Notes: generated by a model from the letters alone, not told the origin. DNA of 64,000 nucleotides from Mucilaginibacter sp. (GCA_031292485.1 JARLHA010000020.1:62001-126000), one strand, 5' to 3'. Counted from the first letter of the stretch, positions 8,810 to 18,977 are shown. Translations and numbers: made by a program.

Positions 8810-8872
8810 AATTCAATAATTCAGTAAATCACTAATTCAATAATTAGACGGTGGTTTTGGCCGGGATTTTTT
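8810..8872 (+). repeat. Displaced second copy of the sucD terminator region
   Basis: 63 bp, direct repeat of 8184-8247. The terminal 21 nt (TGGTTTTGGCCGGG plus A and six T) are identical, but the left arm of the hairpin has changed, so this copy no longer folds as well. It lies on the far side of the orphan gene. Confidence 0.85.
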
Positions 8873-8988
8873 GTGCGCTGCAACGAAGTTCTTGCCGCTA
8901 AAATAATAAATGTCGTGTTGTCGTTTTTGTAGCGCTACATGTGCTACACCCCGCCACAAAGCGCTATATGGCTGATTATTAGAAATTT

Positions 8989-9031
8989 AACTACTGACAG
9001 ATTTTGTCACTGACAAAATCTGTCAGTAGTT
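8989..9031. repeat. Perfect 43-bp palindrome
   Basis: 21-bp arms from AACTACTGACAG... to ...CTGTCAGTAGTT with a single C in the centre. No mismatches. It lies in the 489-bp spacer 8750-9238, well upstream of msrB. Not followed by a T run on either strand, so not an ordinary terminator. Confidence 0.9.
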
Positions 9032-9058
9032 TTGGCAAAAATCGAACGCTGATTCTCC

Positions 9059-9092
9059 TGTCAAATTCCTTGTCAAATCCATGTCAATATCA
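9059..9092. promoter_or_regulatory. Three phased TGTCAA direct repeats
   Basis: TGTCAA begins at 9059, 9071 and 9082, giving 12- and 11-bp spacing, roughly one helix turn. Possible operator for the downstream msrB; no regulator can be named. Confidence 0.35.
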
Positions 9093-9166
9093 CTCTCCAA
9101 AACAAATTAAACCACCTATTTGTCGTATATTTATGTAAGTCTTGAAGAAGGCCGAAAGACAAGGCT

Positions 9167-9224
9167 AATCGGTGAAATAATAGAATAAGCTAATCGGTGA
9201 AATCAAAACACAATCGGTGAAATC
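9167..9224 (+). repeat. Three AATCGGTGAAAT repeats before msrB
   Basis: Copies at 9167-9178, 9192-9204 and 9212-9224. The same 12-13-nt word occurs twice before eno (30001-30033) and, as AACCGGTGAAA, twice before purH (34994-35063). Confidence 0.8.
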
Positions 9225-9238
9225 CCAAAAACAAAACA

Positions 9239-9601
9239 ATGAATTACAATAATCTAACACCCGATGAAGAACGGGTAATATTATACAAAGGAACAGAAAG
9301 GCCGTTTACCGGTGCTCTGTTAAACAACAAAGCGCAGGGTTTATATGTTTGCAAAAGATGCGATACGCCGCTGTATACTTCCGAATCAAAATTCGAATCG
9401 CACTGCGGCTGGCCCAGCTTCGACGACGAGATTGAAGGCGCCGTAAAACGCGTGCCGGATGCCGACGGCAGGCGGGTTGAGATTGTTTGTGCCAACTGCG
9501 GCGCGCATTTAGGGCACGTTTTTGAGGGTGAGTATTTAACACCCAAAAATGTAAGGCATTGTGTAAACTCGGTATCCATGAAGTTTGTTCCTGCTGAATA
9601 A
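9239..9601 (+). CDS. msrB: Peptide-methionine (R)-S-oxide reductase
   Basis: 120-residue single-domain MsrB that reduces methionine-R-sulfoxide in damaged proteins. Zinc-site pairs Cys38/Cys41 (CKRC) and Cys84/Cys87 (CANC); catalytic Cys108 in [19 protein letters not shown] core motif at 54-61. No signal peptide, so cytosolic. It stands alone, with a repeat-rich 5' region that may be regulatory. Confidence 0.96.
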   Translation: MNYNNLTPDEERVILYKGTERPFTGALLNNKAQGLYVCKRCDTPLYTSESKFESHCGWPSFDDEIEGAVKRVPDADGRRVEIVCANCGAHLGHVFEGEYLTPKNVRHCVNSVSMKFVPAE

Positions 9602-10070
9602 GCGCCGTTTTGAGCTGGTTTTTGCCCTGTTTTTCACCTGATTTTTAGGTTATGAAGTTGTTAACCCAATATTAACACCAGCCTGGAAAATGGCCTGAAA
9701 AAAGGGTACTAATCTGCTCATTACTAATCGATAAAGTCGATTGTGTATAACTTATAGCTGATGTGTAAAACTTAAGCTATTACCGTAAAAATGCATCTCC
9801 TATATTTGATATAAGTTCTTGCAACGTTTTTACCGGTTATCGGTTCCCCGGGATCGTATTGGAATAAAGGACACTATGAAGATAAGTGGTGGCCGGCACA
9901 AAATAAAAAATTAGTTTGGCAGAGATTGGTGAGCAGGATGTTTAAGCATTAGGGTGATCAATATTTATCACACCGGGTAAAACTAATGCTAAGGCATAAT
10001 TGTCTGCTAACGGGTAGTAATAAAAATTAACAGGATAGCGAAAAAGGCTTGCGATAAATTATAGCAGTAA
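9602..10070. other. 469-bp spacer, nothing recognised
   Basis: AT-rich spacer between msrB and nrdB. It contains a weak inverted repeat GGTGATCAATATTTATCACACC (9953-9974 region) but no convincing gene, terminator or NrdR box could be identified. Confidence 0.5.
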
Positions 10071-11039
10071 ATGGAAGAGACCGAATTATTACTAAGAGAG
10101 AACAAAGACCGCTTTGTTATTTTACCGATCAAATATCCCGCGATATGGGAAATGTACAAGAAATGCGAAGCGAGTTTCTGGACGGCGGAGGAGATAGATC
10201 TTGGTGATGACATGAAGCACTGGGACAACATGAGCACAGGCGAGAAGCATTTTGTTTCGCATGTACTTGCATTTTTTGCAGCAAGCGACGGGATTGTGAA
10301 CGAGAACCTGGCTGTTAATTTTATGAGCGAGGTGCAGTTGCCCGAAGCGCGTTGCTTTTACGGTTTCCAGATTATGATGGAGAATATCCATTCGGAAACT
10401 TACGCGTTGCTGATAGATACGTATATAAAAGATCCGGCTGAAAAAGACCGTTTGTTCCATGCCATAGATACCGTGCCATGTGTTGGTAAAAAAGCACAAT
10501 GGGCATTGCGCTGGATCAATAACGGAAGTTTTGCTGAACGCCTGGTGGCGTTTGCCGCAGTTGAAGGTATATTTTTTTCAGGTAGTTTTTGTTCCATCTT
10601 CTGGTTGAAGAAACGCGGCCTTATGCCGGGATTAACCTTCAGCAACGAGCTGATCTCGCGCGATGAAGGCATGCACTGCGAATTTGCCTGCCTGCTGTAC
10701 AAAATGCTGGATAATAAACTCTCTCAGGAAGCGGTTACCGCCATTATTACCGATGCGGTTGAAATTGAAAAAGAATTTATTACGGAAGCGCTGCCGGTTA
10801 ACCTGATTGGAATGAACGCAAAACTAATGAGCCAGTATATTGAATTTGTGGCCGACAGGTGGCTGGGCGAATTAGGTTACGATAAATTTTATGGTGCAAG
10901 CAATCCATTCGACTTTATGGAAATGATCAGCCTGCAGGGCAAGACGAATTTCTTTGAAAAAAGGGTAGGGGACTACCAGAAAAGCGGCGTATTAAACAGC
11001 CAGGACAGTAAAGCGTTTTCGCTGGATGAGGACTTTTAG
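10071..11039 (+). CDS. nrdB: Ribonucleotide reductase class Ia, beta (R2) subunit
   Basis: 322 residues. Supplies the tyrosyl radical for deoxyribonucleotide synthesis. All di-iron ligands are visible: Asp73, Glu104, His107, Glu165, Glu199 and His202; the radical Tyr111 lies in [13 protein letters not shown], the eukaryote-like arrangement. The C-terminus FSLDEDF matches the tail that docks on the R1 subunit. Followed by nrdA 98 bp downstream in the same direction, so the pair is probably one operon. Confidence 0.97.
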   Translation: MEETELLLRENKDRFVILPIKYPAIWEMYKKCEASFWTAEEIDLGDDMKHWDNMSTGEKHFVSHVLAFFAASDGIVNENLAVNFMSEVQLPEARCFYGFQIMMENIHSETYALLIDTYIKDPAEKDRLFHAIDTVPCVGKKAQWALRWINNGSFAERLVAFAAVEGIFFSGSFCSIFWLKKRGLMPGLTFSNELISRDEGMHCEFACLLYKMLDNKLSQEAVTAIITDAVEIEKEFITEALPVNLIGMNAKLMSQYIEFVADRWLGELGYDKFYGASNPFDFMEMISLQGKTNFFEKRVGDYQKSGVLNSQDSKAFSLDEDF

Positions 11040-11137
11040 GGGGTGAAAGGTAAAAGGTAAAAGGGTTTGGAAAGTTTACAATCCTACAATCCAATAAATC
11101 ATAGTTAAATAAATATTAATTAAATAAGGGGGTCAAG

Positions 11138-13516
11138 ATGTTCGTTATTAAAAGAGACGGAAAAAAAGAAACGGTAAAGTTCGACAAAATTACCGCACGT
11201 ATTGAAAAGTTATGCTATGGTTTAAACCCCGCTTTGGTTGACCCGATTGATGTGGCCAAAAAAGTAATTGAGGGTTTATTTGACGGGGTAACCACTTCCG
11301 AACTGGATAACCTTGCGGCCGAAACTGCTGCATCATTAACCACAAAGCATCCTGATTATGCTTTGCTGGCATCGCGCATAGCGGTATCCAACCTCCATAA
11401 AAATACGATTAAATCGTTCTCTGAAACGATGCGCCTGTTACACGGTTATATTGACCCTAAAACCGGTAAAGACGCCTCCCTTTTGGCTGATGATGTTTGG
11501 GCCATTATTGAAGAAAATGCTGAACTGTTAGACAGCACCATTATATACGACCGCGATTTTGGTTTCGATTACTTCGGTTTTAAAACGCTTGAAAAATCAT
11601 ACCTGTTAAAAGTTGACGGCAAGATAGCCGAACGCCCGCAGCATTTATTTATGCGCGTTTCTATCGGCATCCATAAAGAGGATGTGGAAAGCGCTATCAA
11701 GACATACCATTTAATGAGCGAGCGCTGGTTCACCCATGCTACGCCAACTTTGTTTAACGCAGGTACACCAAAACCACAAATGTCGTCATGCTTTTTATTA
11801 ACCATGAAGGATGACAGTATTGATGGCATATACGATACCCTAAAACAAACCGCTAAAATTTCGCAGAGTGCAGGCGGTATAGGCCTCAGCATCCATAATG
11901 TACGGGCCACCGGCTCATACATCAGCGGCACCAACGGTACCAGCAACGGTATTATCCCGATGCTGCGCGTATTTAACGATACGGCCCGCTATGTTGACCA
12001 GGGTGGCGGCAAGCGCAAAGGCGCCTTCGCTATTTACCTGGAGCCATGGCATGCGGATGTTTTTGAATTTTTAGATCTCCGCAAAAATCATGGCAAGGAA
12101 GAGAACCGTGCACGTGACCTGTTCTACGCCCTTTGGGTATGCGACTTGTTTATGGAGCGTGTAGAAGCAAATGAAGACTGGAGCTTATTCTGCCCGCATG
12201 AAGCACCGGGTTTGGCTGATTGCTGGGGACAGGAATTTGTGGAACTGTATACCAGATATGAAAAAGAAGGCCGTGCCCGCAAAGTGGTAAAAGCCCAGGA
12301 ACTTTGGTTTGCCATTCTGGATTCGCAGGTGGAAACCGGTACGCCATATTTGCTGTACAAGGATGCCGCCAACGGAAAATCAAACCAGCAAAATTTGGGT
12401 ACTATAAAAAGCTCGAACCTTTGTACTGAAATCATAGAATATACTTCAGACAAGGAAGTTGCGGTTTGTAACCTGGCCTCGCTGGCCCTGCCACGTTTTG
12501 TAAGGGAAGGGATATTTGATCACGTAAAACTGTATGAGGTAACCTACCAGGCTACCATCAACCTGAATAAGATCATCGATAATAATTATTACCCGGTTAT
12601 AGAGGCCGAATACTCCAACCTAAGGCACCGCCCCATAGGTTTGGGCGTACAGGGATTGGCTGATGCCTTTATTCTGCTGCGCTTACCTTTTGAAAGTGAC
12701 GAAGCCCGGAAATTGAACAAAGAGATCTTTGAAACCATCTATTTTGCAGCCATGACAGCTTCAAAAGACCTGGCGATAAAAGAAGGCGCTTACGAAACCT
12801 TCAAAGGATCGCCATTGTCAAAAGGAAAATTCCAGTTTGACCTTTGGGGTGTTAAGCCTGACAGCGGCCGCTGGGATTGGGAAAACCTGCGCCTGGATGT
12901 AATGAACCATGGTGTGCGTAATTCACTATTGGTAGCACCGATGCCAACCGCTTCCACCTCGCAAATCTTAGGCAACAACGAATGTTTTGAGCCTTATACC
13001 TCAAACATTTATACCCGCAGGGTATTGAGCGGTGAGTTTATCATCGTAAATAAATACCTGCTCCGCGATTTGGTTAACCTTGGTTTGTGGGATAATAACA
13101 TGAAGGACAAGATCATCACTGCCAATGGATCGGTCCAGGATATCGCTGAAATACCACAAGAACTGAAAGACCTGTACAAAAGCGTGTGGGAGATCAAAAT
13201 GCGTAACATCATTGATATGGCTGCTGACAGGGGCGCGTATATTTGCCAGTCGCAGTCGCTCAACTTGTTCATCAACTCGCCAAATGCGTCAAAACTTACT
13301 TCAATGCACTTTTACGCATGGAAGAAGGGCCTTAAGACAGGTATGTATTACCTGCGTACACAGGCGGCATCGCAGGCGGTTAAATTTACCGTTGAGAACC
13401 AGGGCGGCAAAAACATGGATCCTGTAATTCCGGAAGTAGTTGACCAGATTGTTGACGAAATACCAGCTGGTCCAAGCTGCTCGATGGAAGAAGGCTGCGT
13501 GACTTGCTCTGCATAA
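11138..13516 (+). CDS. nrdA: Ribonucleotide reductase class Ia, alpha (R1) subunit
   Basis: 792 residues; reduces ribonucleoside diphosphates. An N-terminal ATP-cone (about 1-95; [17 protein letters not shown]) indicates allosteric control by ATP/dATP. Catalytic-domain motifs: SSCFLL, the [11 protein letters not shown] loop with the radical Cys, [11 protein letters not shown], and [19 protein letters not shown]. The C-terminal redox pair is CVTC just before the end (GCVTCSA). The ATG at 11138 follows a G-rich stretch and gives the expected N-terminus. Confidence 0.98.
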   Translation: MFVIKRDGKKETVKFDKITARIEKLCYGLNPALVDPIDVAKKVIEGLFDGVTTSELDNLAAETAASLTTKHPDYALLASRIAVSNLHKNTIKSFSETMRLLHGYIDPKTGKDASLLADDVWAIIEENAELLDSTIIYDRDFGFDYFGFKTLEKSYLLKVDGKIAERPQHLFMRVSIGIHKEDVESAIKTYHLMSERWFTHATPTLFNAGTPKPQMSSCFLLTMKDDSIDGIYDTLKQTAKISQSAGGIGLSIHNVRATGSYISGTNGTSNGIIPMLRVFNDTARYVDQGGGKRKGAFAIYLEPWHADVFEFLDLRKNHGKEENRARDLFYALWVCDLFMERVEANEDWSLFCPHEAPGLADCWGQEFVELYTRYEKEGRARKVVKAQELWFAILDSQVETGTPYLLYKDAANGKSNQQNLGTIKSSNLCTEIIEYTSDKEVAVCNLASLALPRFVREGIFDHVKLYEVTYQATINLNKIIDNNYYPVIEAEYSNLRHRPIGLGVQGLADAFILLRLPFESDEARKLNKEIFETIYFAAMTASKDLAIKEGAYETFKGSPLSKGKFQFDLWGVKPDSGRWDWENLRLDVMNHGVRNSLLVAPMPTASTSQILGNNECFEPYTSNIYTRRVLSGEFIIVNKYLLRDLVNLGLWDNNMKDKIITANGSVQDIAEIPQELKDLYKSVWEIKMRNIIDMAADRGAYICQSQSLNLFINSPNASKLTSMHFYAWKKGLKTGMYYLRTQAASQAVKFTVENQGGKNMDPVIPEVVDQIVDEIPAGPSCSMEEGCVTCSA

Positions 13517-13543
13517 GTTTTTAGTCCATGGTCCATGGACGAT

Positions 13544-13595
13544 AGACCATAGTTAAAATCAGGAAATTATCCCGAAATTAGCTATGGTCTTTTTA
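13544..13595 (+). terminator. Probable nrdA terminator
   Basis: AGACCATAG (13544-13552) pairs with CTATGGTCT (13582-13590), followed by a T-rich run. The loop is long (29 nt). Flanked by CCATGGTCCATGG repeats on both sides (13528-13540 and 13645-13657). Confidence 0.55.
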
Positions 13596-13672
13596 TTTCA
13601 GGTTGACCGGAATAATATAAATTTGAACAAATCAAAACTATCGACCATGGTCCATGGACTATGGGCTTCAAC

Positions 13673-13879
13673 ATGAACATCAAACACGAGATCATCAGCT
13701 GCGAACGTTGCGGCAAAAGCATGGAATGTAAAGCAAATTCCTTTACCAAATGCCAGTGCGCCGCAGTGCAGTTGAATTTGAACGAGGTGCAGTATATCAG
13801 TGAGAATTATGAGGGCTGTATGTGCGCGGCGTGTTTGATGGAGTTGAAGGAGGAGTATAGGGTGATGATAAGTTACTGA
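13673..13879 (+). CDS. Cysteine-rich CWC-family protein
   Basis: About 68 residues, starting best at MNIKHEIISCERCG (an in-frame ATG also exists at 13661 inside a repeat). The pattern CxxCG, then ECKAN, CxC and CMCAACL matches the small cysteine-rich CWC family of probable zinc-binding proteins of unknown role. It follows nrdA by about 150 bp. Confidence 0.75.
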   Translation: MNIKHEIISCERCGKSMECKANSFTKCQCAAVQLNLNEVQYISENYEGCMCAACLMELKEEYRVMISY

Positions 13880-14030
13880 AAATTTTTCGCCTTTGTTGGA
13901 GTGAAAACACCAACAAGAGCGGGGTAAATCTAACGTTTATGTTCATAATAACGGCCGGAAATCTTTACCGGCACTCTCACGCCGACTCACGCCTTATAAT
14001 AAAACAAATTAAGTTAAGCGAGTTTTCTTT

Positions 14031-14128
14031 GGTGTGCCTTTAGGCACATTTCGTGGGTAGAACGATTGTTTAATTTACCAAGCGTTCCCATAGGAACGCA
14101 TCGTGCTTCTTTTGGACATTGCTACCCG
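14031..14128. repeat. REP-like unit with two hairpins
   Basis: Contains the palindromes TGTGCCTTTAGGCACA (14033-14048) and GCGTTCC-CATA-GGAACGC (14082-14099), bracketed by GTGGGTAG (14053-14060) and CTACCCGCC (14122-14130). No coding capacity. Confidence 0.65.
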
Positions 14129-14133
14129 CCAAA

Positions 14134-14336
14134 AGAGGCTGTCTCAAAAGTCTCTCAATGTAAAATGTCACCAAATTATATTTTGAAGAGTTAGGTCTTT
14201 GTGACCATAGTGTTTTTTCTTCGTGCCCTTCGTGGTAAAAAACAAACCACAAAGGACACGAAGAATTCACAAAGAACACGAGGTCCAAACATTATTTTGT
14301 TTGCTTCCCATTTTATACACTTTTGAGACAGCCTCT
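14134..14336. mobile_element. MITE-like element, 203 bp, with 18-bp terminal inverted repeats
   Basis: Perfect terminal repeats AGAGGCTGTCTCAAAAGT (14134-14151) and its complement (14319-14336). The end sequence resembles the ends of IS1182/IS5-type elements, from memory. An inner inverted pair (CTTCGTGCCCTTCGTGG against CCACAAAGGACACGAAG) makes the interior foldable. No transposase is encoded. A clear target duplication was not found. Confidence 0.8.
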
Positions 14337-14402
14337 AACTGTCAGGTTTCGGACTTTCCGACTAATTCCCTATCTTCATCGCCCGAAATCATACGATATA
14401 TT

Positions 14403-15146
14403 ATGAAATTATTAGAAGGAAAAACCGCGCTGATCACCGGCGCATCCAAAGGAATAGGCCGTAAAATTGCTGAGAAATTTGCCGAGCATGGCGCCAATGT
14501 TGCGTTTACCTACTTGTCGTCTGTCGAAAAAGGCGAGGCACTTGAGCGGGAACTGCAGCGCTTTGGTACAAAAGTAAAAGGCTACCGCTCTGACGCTTCC
14601 AAATTTGAAGAAGCTGAAAAGCTGGTAAATGATATTGTGGCTGATTTTGGCACTTTACAGATAGTGGTGAACAATGCCGGCATCACCAAAGACGGCTTGC
14701 TGATGCGCATGACCGAACAAAACTGGGACGATGTGCTGGAAGTAAACCTGAAATCTATCTTTAACCTTACCAAAGCAGCTTCAAAAATAATGATGAAGAA
14801 CCGCTATGGGGTGTTTATCAATATGAGCTCCGTTGTTGGGGTGCAGGGCAATGCCGGGCAGGCCAATTATGCAGCTTCAAAGGCGGGTATTATCGGTTTT
14901 TCAAAATCTATCGCCAAGGAATTAGGCTCCAGGAATATCCGTACCAACGTGGTTGCCCCCGGTTTCATTAAAACCGAAATGACCGAAGTGCTGGATCCAA
15001 AAGTGGTTGAAGGCTGGGCACAGGCCATCCCCCTAAAACGGGGTGGCGAACCGGAAGATGTAGCAAATTGCTGCGTGTTTTTGGCTTCGGATATGGCATC
15101 TTATATTACCGGGCAGGTTATACCTGTTGATGGTGGAATGTTGTAA
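14403..15146 (+). CDS. fabG: 3-oxoacyl-[acyl-carrier-protein] reductase
   Basis: 247-residue short-chain dehydrogenase that performs the NADPH-dependent ketoacyl reduction of fatty-acid elongation. Nucleotide motif TGASKGIG (12-19), NNAG (90-93), catalytic Ser142/143, Tyr156 and Lys160 (YAASK), and the C-terminal TGQVIPVDGG typical of FabG. The frame continues upstream into the MITE, but the ATG at 14403 gives the standard N-terminus MKLLEGKTALITG. Confidence 0.95.
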   Translation: MKLLEGKTALITGASKGIGRKIAEKFAEHGANVAFTYLSSVEKGEALERELQRFGTKVKGYRSDASKFEEAEKLVNDIVADFGTLQIVVNNAGITKDGLLMRMTEQNWDDVLEVNLKSIFNLTKAASKIMMKNRYGVFINMSSVVGVQGNAGQANYAASKAGIIGFSKSIAKELGSRNIRTNVVAPGFIKTEMTEVLDPKVVEGWAQAIPLKRGGEPEDVANCCVFLASDMASYITGQVIPVDGGML

Positions 15147-15148
15147 GA

Positions 15149-15251
15149 TGTCTGAACCCGAATTTTTAGAATTATTGGAATGATCAGAATTTTATTGTTT
15201 GCAAAGCGAATTCGTGCAATTCTGTAAATTCTACAAATTCGAGTTCAGACA
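15149..15251. terminator. Inverted repeat behind fabG
   Basis: TGTCTGAACCCGAATTT (15149-15165) is complementary, with one mismatch, to AAATTCGAGTTCAGACA (15235-15251); the sequence between is also partly self-complementary (TAGAATT / AATTCTG). A long spacer hairpin that may act as terminator. Confidence 0.5.
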
Positions 15252-15340
15252 ATTTCGCCATCAAAACTTTTACCAATCATATCACAATAATTTCGCATTT
15301 TGCGAGTCATCTAATGCGGTGAGCGTTCGCGCAAAAAAAT

Positions 15341-17431
15341 ATGCAGCTATTATTTTCAATTACCTGGGGAGCGGTGTCGGGATGGTGGGTGCCGGGTTGC
15401 CTGGCGCTGGGTATATTGTACGGTTGGCTGCTGTATAAACAGCCGGTTAGTCTGGATAAAAAATTCCGTTACCTGTTATTTGCCGGCCGTGCTGTGGTTG
15501 TTACGCTGATTGCGTTGTTATTGCTTTCGCCATTAGTAAAAACGGTGAGCTATAACCCGCAAAAGCCGCTCGTGTTGGTTTTACAGGATAATTCGCAATC
15601 GGTAAATCTGTTTGCCCCCTCTAAATCTCTTCCGGTAGGGGAGACTTTAGACGCTCTTTCGGGCCTGAAAAAGGAATTAGGCAATGATTACGATGTCCGC
15701 GAATTTCATTTTAATAAAGATGTGGCCGATGGGCTTACCAAAGATTTTTCGGGTAAACAAACAGATATTTCCAGCGCCTTACACCAACTGAACGAACGTT
15801 TTGTAAACCAGAACATCGGTGCGGTGGTGCTGGCAACGGATGGTTTATACAACCAGGGCACTGATCCGCAATATGAGGCCAGGAATATTAAATCAACCAT
15901 CTATACCATCGCACTTGGCGACACGATTGCCAAACGCGACTTGCTCATCGGCAACGTCAACTACAACAAAACCGCTTTTTTAGGCAATGATTTTGAGATT
16001 GAGGTTTTGGCGGAGGCATACCAGGCCAAAGGCGAAACGATGCATTTGGCGGTAACGGAAGATGGGCGGCAGGTATCGGCTCAAAATATAGAGATCAGCT
16101 CAAATGATTTCCATAAGGTGGTCCCCCTGAAACTGAATGCCGATAAAAAGGGGACGCGTAAATATAACATCAGCATTGCGCCCGTTAAAAACGAAATCTC
16201 AACCCAAAACAATAGCGAAACTATTTATGTAGATGTGCTGGATGCCAAACAAAAGATCCTGCTGGTGTATGATGGCCCGCATCCGGATATCAGCGTAATC
16301 CGGCAGTCGATCCAGAATAACAGGAATTATGAAGTGAAGACAAGTTTGTTGTCAGATCTTGCTTCCGTTAAACCCGGAGATTACAGCCTGCTGATTCTTT
16401 TCCAGGTATCGGCCACGGGCAATAATATCCTGCAGAATTTGATCAAAGCAAAAGTTCCGGTTTGGTATATGGTGGGCGCGCAAAGTAATTTGCAGGCTTT
16501 TGACCAGGGGCAGCAACTGGTTAAAATAAGTTCGGGACAGGAGCAGATGCAGGAGGTATTTGCCCGGCCAACCGCGGATTTTACCGATTTTACCCTGTCA
16601 GATTCTACCCGGAATAAAATTACTGCCTTCCCGCCGTTGCTGGCGCCTTACGGAAGCTACAGTTCGCCACCTTCCGGCAGCACTTTGTTAAAGCAAAAGA
16701 TCGGCAGCGTTGAAACATCGTACCCTTTATTATCATTTGGCGATGAAGGGGGCGAACGCATAGCGGTACTCACCGGCGAGGGCCTGTGGCGCTGGCAGCT
16801 GGCAGAATACCAGAAATACGGCAATCATCATGCGCTGGAAGAATTGTTTGGTCAGGGCGTACAGTATCTAACGGCCAATGCCAACCGGCAGCGTTTTATT
16901 GTTTATCCGTCCAAACGGGTTTTTGATGAGGATGAAAACGTATTGCTGAATGCCGAGCTTTATAATGATGCCCTTGAGTTGATCAATACTCCGGATGTGA
17001 AGGTCAACCTTAAAAGCGAAAAAGGAAAAGACTATAGCTTCCTGTTTACCCGCGCCAATCAAAATTACCAGTTGAATGCCGGTACTTTGCCCGTTGGGGA
17101 ATACTCGTATTCAGCTTCCACAAAAATCGGCGATAAAGTATTTAATTCATCCGGGCAGCTAACCGTAAAACCTTTGAACCTGGAAGCAAGGCAAAGCGCA
17201 GCCAACCACCAATTGTTGCGCACCATCGCTAAACAAAGCGGCGGGCAAATGCTGCAGCCATTCCAGATTGGTCAACTGGCCAACCTAATCCGGAAAAACG
17301 AGAACGTTAAAACTGTTGTTTATGAGGATAAACGTTACAGCGACCCGGTGGATGTAAAATGGGTTTTTGTATTGATATTGCTGCTGCTGAGCACGGAATG
17401 GTTTTTAAGGAAACGGGAAGGGGAGATCTAA
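15341..17431 (+). CDS. VWA-domain membrane protein
   Basis: 696 residues. Two N-terminal hydrophobic segments (about 8-30 and 43-65), a large non-cytoplasmic region and a C-terminal membrane helix (VFVLILLLLSTEWFL) followed by a basic tail. A von Willebrand factor A-like domain starts at PLVLVLQDNSQSVN (DxSxS MIDAS motif) and continues to ATDGLYNQG. The middle contains a class I glutamine-amidotransferase-like fold pattern (KILLVYDGPHPDISVIRQ), common in BatA-like proteins of Bacteroidota. It probably scaffolds or regulates an envelope process; the specific role is unknown. Confidence 0.7.
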   Translation: MQLLFSITWGAVSGWWVPGCLALGILYGWLLYKQPVSLDKKFRYLLFAGRAVVVTLIALLLLSPLVKTVSYNPQKPLVLVLQDNSQSVNLFAPSKSLPVGETLDALSGLKKELGNDYDVREFHFNKDVADGLTKDFSGKQTDISSALHQLNERFVNQNIGAVVLATDGLYNQGTDPQYEARNIKSTIYTIALGDTIAKRDLLIGNVNYNKTAFLGNDFEIEVLAEAYQAKGETMHLAVTEDGRQVSAQNIEISSNDFHKVVPLKLNADKKGTRKYNISIAPVKNEISTQNNSETIYVDVLDAKQKILLVYDGPHPDISVIRQSIQNNRNYEVKTSLLSDLASVKPGDYSLLILFQVSATGNNILQNLIKAKVPVWYMVGAQSNLQAFDQGQQLVKISSGQEQMQEVFARPTADFTDFTLSDSTRNKITAFPPLLAPYGSYSSPPSGSTLLKQKIGSVETSYPLLSFGDEGGERIAVLTGEGLWRWQLAEYQKYGNHHALEELFGQGVQYLTANANRQRFIVYPSKRVFDEDENVLLNAELYNDALELINTPDVKVNLKSEKGKDYSFLFTRANQNYQLNAGTLPVGEYSYSASTKIGDKVFNSSGQLTVKPLNLEARQSAANHQLLRTIAKQSGGQMLQPFQIGQLANLIRKNENVKTVVYEDKRYSDPVDVKWVFVLILLLLSTEWFLRKREGEI

Positions 17432-17553
17432 CCCTCGGAAATCTGCAAAAGTTGAGTACTGTTGTGGTATTGTTGTAGATGGTTTTGGCTGTTTATTGGG
17501 TCGGAAATGAAACCTTTGCGGATTGCTTTAAAATAACATTATACAAATACTAA

Positions 17554-18696
17554 ATGCCCGAACAACTATTGGTTGTCAATGATATTGGCGATCAGCACAA
17601 ATTGCATGGATTAGATCATTTGAGGGCCTTGGCCATCACCTATGTGTTATGTTTTCATTACCAGTTTTTCGGGCACCCGGATTGGGAGCGGGGGCGATTC
17701 AGCGGTTTTGGCTGGACAGGCGTCGACCTGTTTTTTGTGCTGAGTGGGTTTTTAATTGCCGGTCAGCTTTTTAATACAGTATCAAAAGGCAAAAATATCT
17801 CGGTAAAAAAATTTTTTATCAAACGGTTTTTCAGGATCATCCCACCGTACTTGCTGGTGATGATCATCTACATTGCTTTTCCGTTAGCCCGCGAGTGGGG
17901 TCACCTGTCGCCCTTATGGCAATACTTCACCTTTACGCAAAACTTTGGCCTCGACCTAAAAAAATACGGAACCTTCAGCCATGGCTGGTCGCTCTGCGTA
18001 GAGGAACAATTTTATTTGCTGCTGCCCTTAATTTTCCTTTTGTTCAATTATTTTAAGGCGGGAAAAAAAGCGGTTTACCTGGTGGTGATTTTGTTTATTG
18101 CCTGTTATATTGTAAGGTTTTTAAACTGGCATTACCTGGTTGCCCCTTATCTCAATACCGATGAATTTGGCGCCCGTTTTAACGAATATGTCTATTATCC
18201 CACCTATAACCGGTTGGATGGTTTACTGGTTGGCGTAAGTATTGCCGGGTTGTTTACTTTTTATCCCGGTTTTAAAGAGTGGGTAAACAAATGGAGTTAC
18301 CTGGTTTTGGGCGCAGGGTTACTTATCGTATTTGCTGCCTGGCTGCTTTGTCCGCAGCGATCTACCTATAACACGGTTATTTTGGGTTTCCCGATGGTAG
18401 CTATTGGATATGGGTTGATCCTGGCGGCATTTGTAAGCCCTAATAATATTTTTTACCGGCGCAAATCAACAGTTACATCGTTCATCGCCACTTTGTCCTA
18501 TTCCGTTTACCTTTCGCATAAGATCATCATCCATGTGGTTCAAAACCTACTGGAAAAGGAAGGCATTGATAGAAATAGCAATATAACTATGCTGATCTGT
18601 ATCGTTTGTGTTATTGCTGGGGCATTGGGGATGCGGTATTTGATTGAGAAACCGGCGCTTGCTTCACGTAACGCCGCATTAACCCGATGGCGATAG
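17554..18696 (+). CDS. Acyltransferase family 3 membrane protein (OafA/YrhL-like)
   Basis: 380 residues with about ten hydrophobic segments. The family hallmarks are the N-terminal LDHLRALAITYVLCFHY, then GWTGVDLFFVLSGFLI and GWSLCVEEQFYLLLPL. Such enzymes O-acylate cell-surface glycans using a cytoplasmic acyl donor. No glycan-synthesis neighbours are present, so the substrate is not predictable. Confidence 0.88.
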   Translation: MPEQLLVVNDIGDQHKLHGLDHLRALAITYVLCFHYQFFGHPDWERGRFSGFGWTGVDLFFVLSGFLIAGQLFNTVSKGKNISVKKFFIKRFFRIIPPYLLVMIIYIAFPLAREWGHLSPLWQYFTFTQNFGLDLKKYGTFSHGWSLCVEEQFYLLLPLIFLLFNYFKAGKKAVYLVVILFIACYIVRFLNWHYLVAPYLNTDEFGARFNEYVYYPTYNRLDGLLVGVSIAGLFTFYPGFKEWVNKWSYLVLGAGLLIVFAAWLLCPQRSTYNTVILGFPMVAIGYGLILAAFVSPNNIFYRRKSTVTSFIATLSYSVYLSHKIIIHVVQNLLEKEGIDRNSNITMLICIVCVIAGALGMRYLIEKPALASRNAALTRWR

Positions 18697-18730
18697 GCAA
18701 AATGTCAAAATGATTTTAGTAACTTTGAGT

Positions 18731-18973
18731 ATGACAACTTTGATCATCAAATCAAATTCGGATAAAAAAACGCGACAGATTATGCAACTGGCTGAAGAAT
18801 TAGGCTTACCTGTGAAGGCTGGCAACTTTGAAGAACTTGATTTGGCTGCAATGGTAAAAGTGATTGGAAGAAAGGCTGCTGATGAAGAATTGATGGATTA
18901 CCTGGCTAAAGATAACGGAGCTGAACCGCTATGCCTTGAGGAAGCTTTTTCAAAATATTCAGTTAAGAAGTAA
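18731..18973 (+). CDS. Putative antitoxin of a RelE/ParE-type pair
   Basis: About 80 residues (start chosen at MTTLIIKSN; an in-frame ATG also exists at 18710). Acidic C-terminus with a short helical pattern and the Glu/Leu-rich segment GAEPLCLEEAFSKY, typical of small type II antitoxins. It directly precedes a ParE-like toxin reading frame that begins about 5 nt after its stop. Assigned largely from context. Confidence 0.6.
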   Translation: MTTLIIKSNSDKKTRQIMQLAEELGLPVKAGNFEELDLAAMVKVIGRKAADEELMDYLAKDNGAEPLCLEEAFSKYSVKK

Positions 18974-18977
18974 TAAT

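Noticed and set aside
9602..10070. NrdR box or other control site before nrdB
   Set aside because: No paired ACANAANATNTTGT-like boxes could be recognised.
14223..14402. 60-residue N-terminal extension of FabG
   Set aside because: The extension is encoded by the MITE-like element and repeats; the ATG at 14403 matches the family N-terminus.
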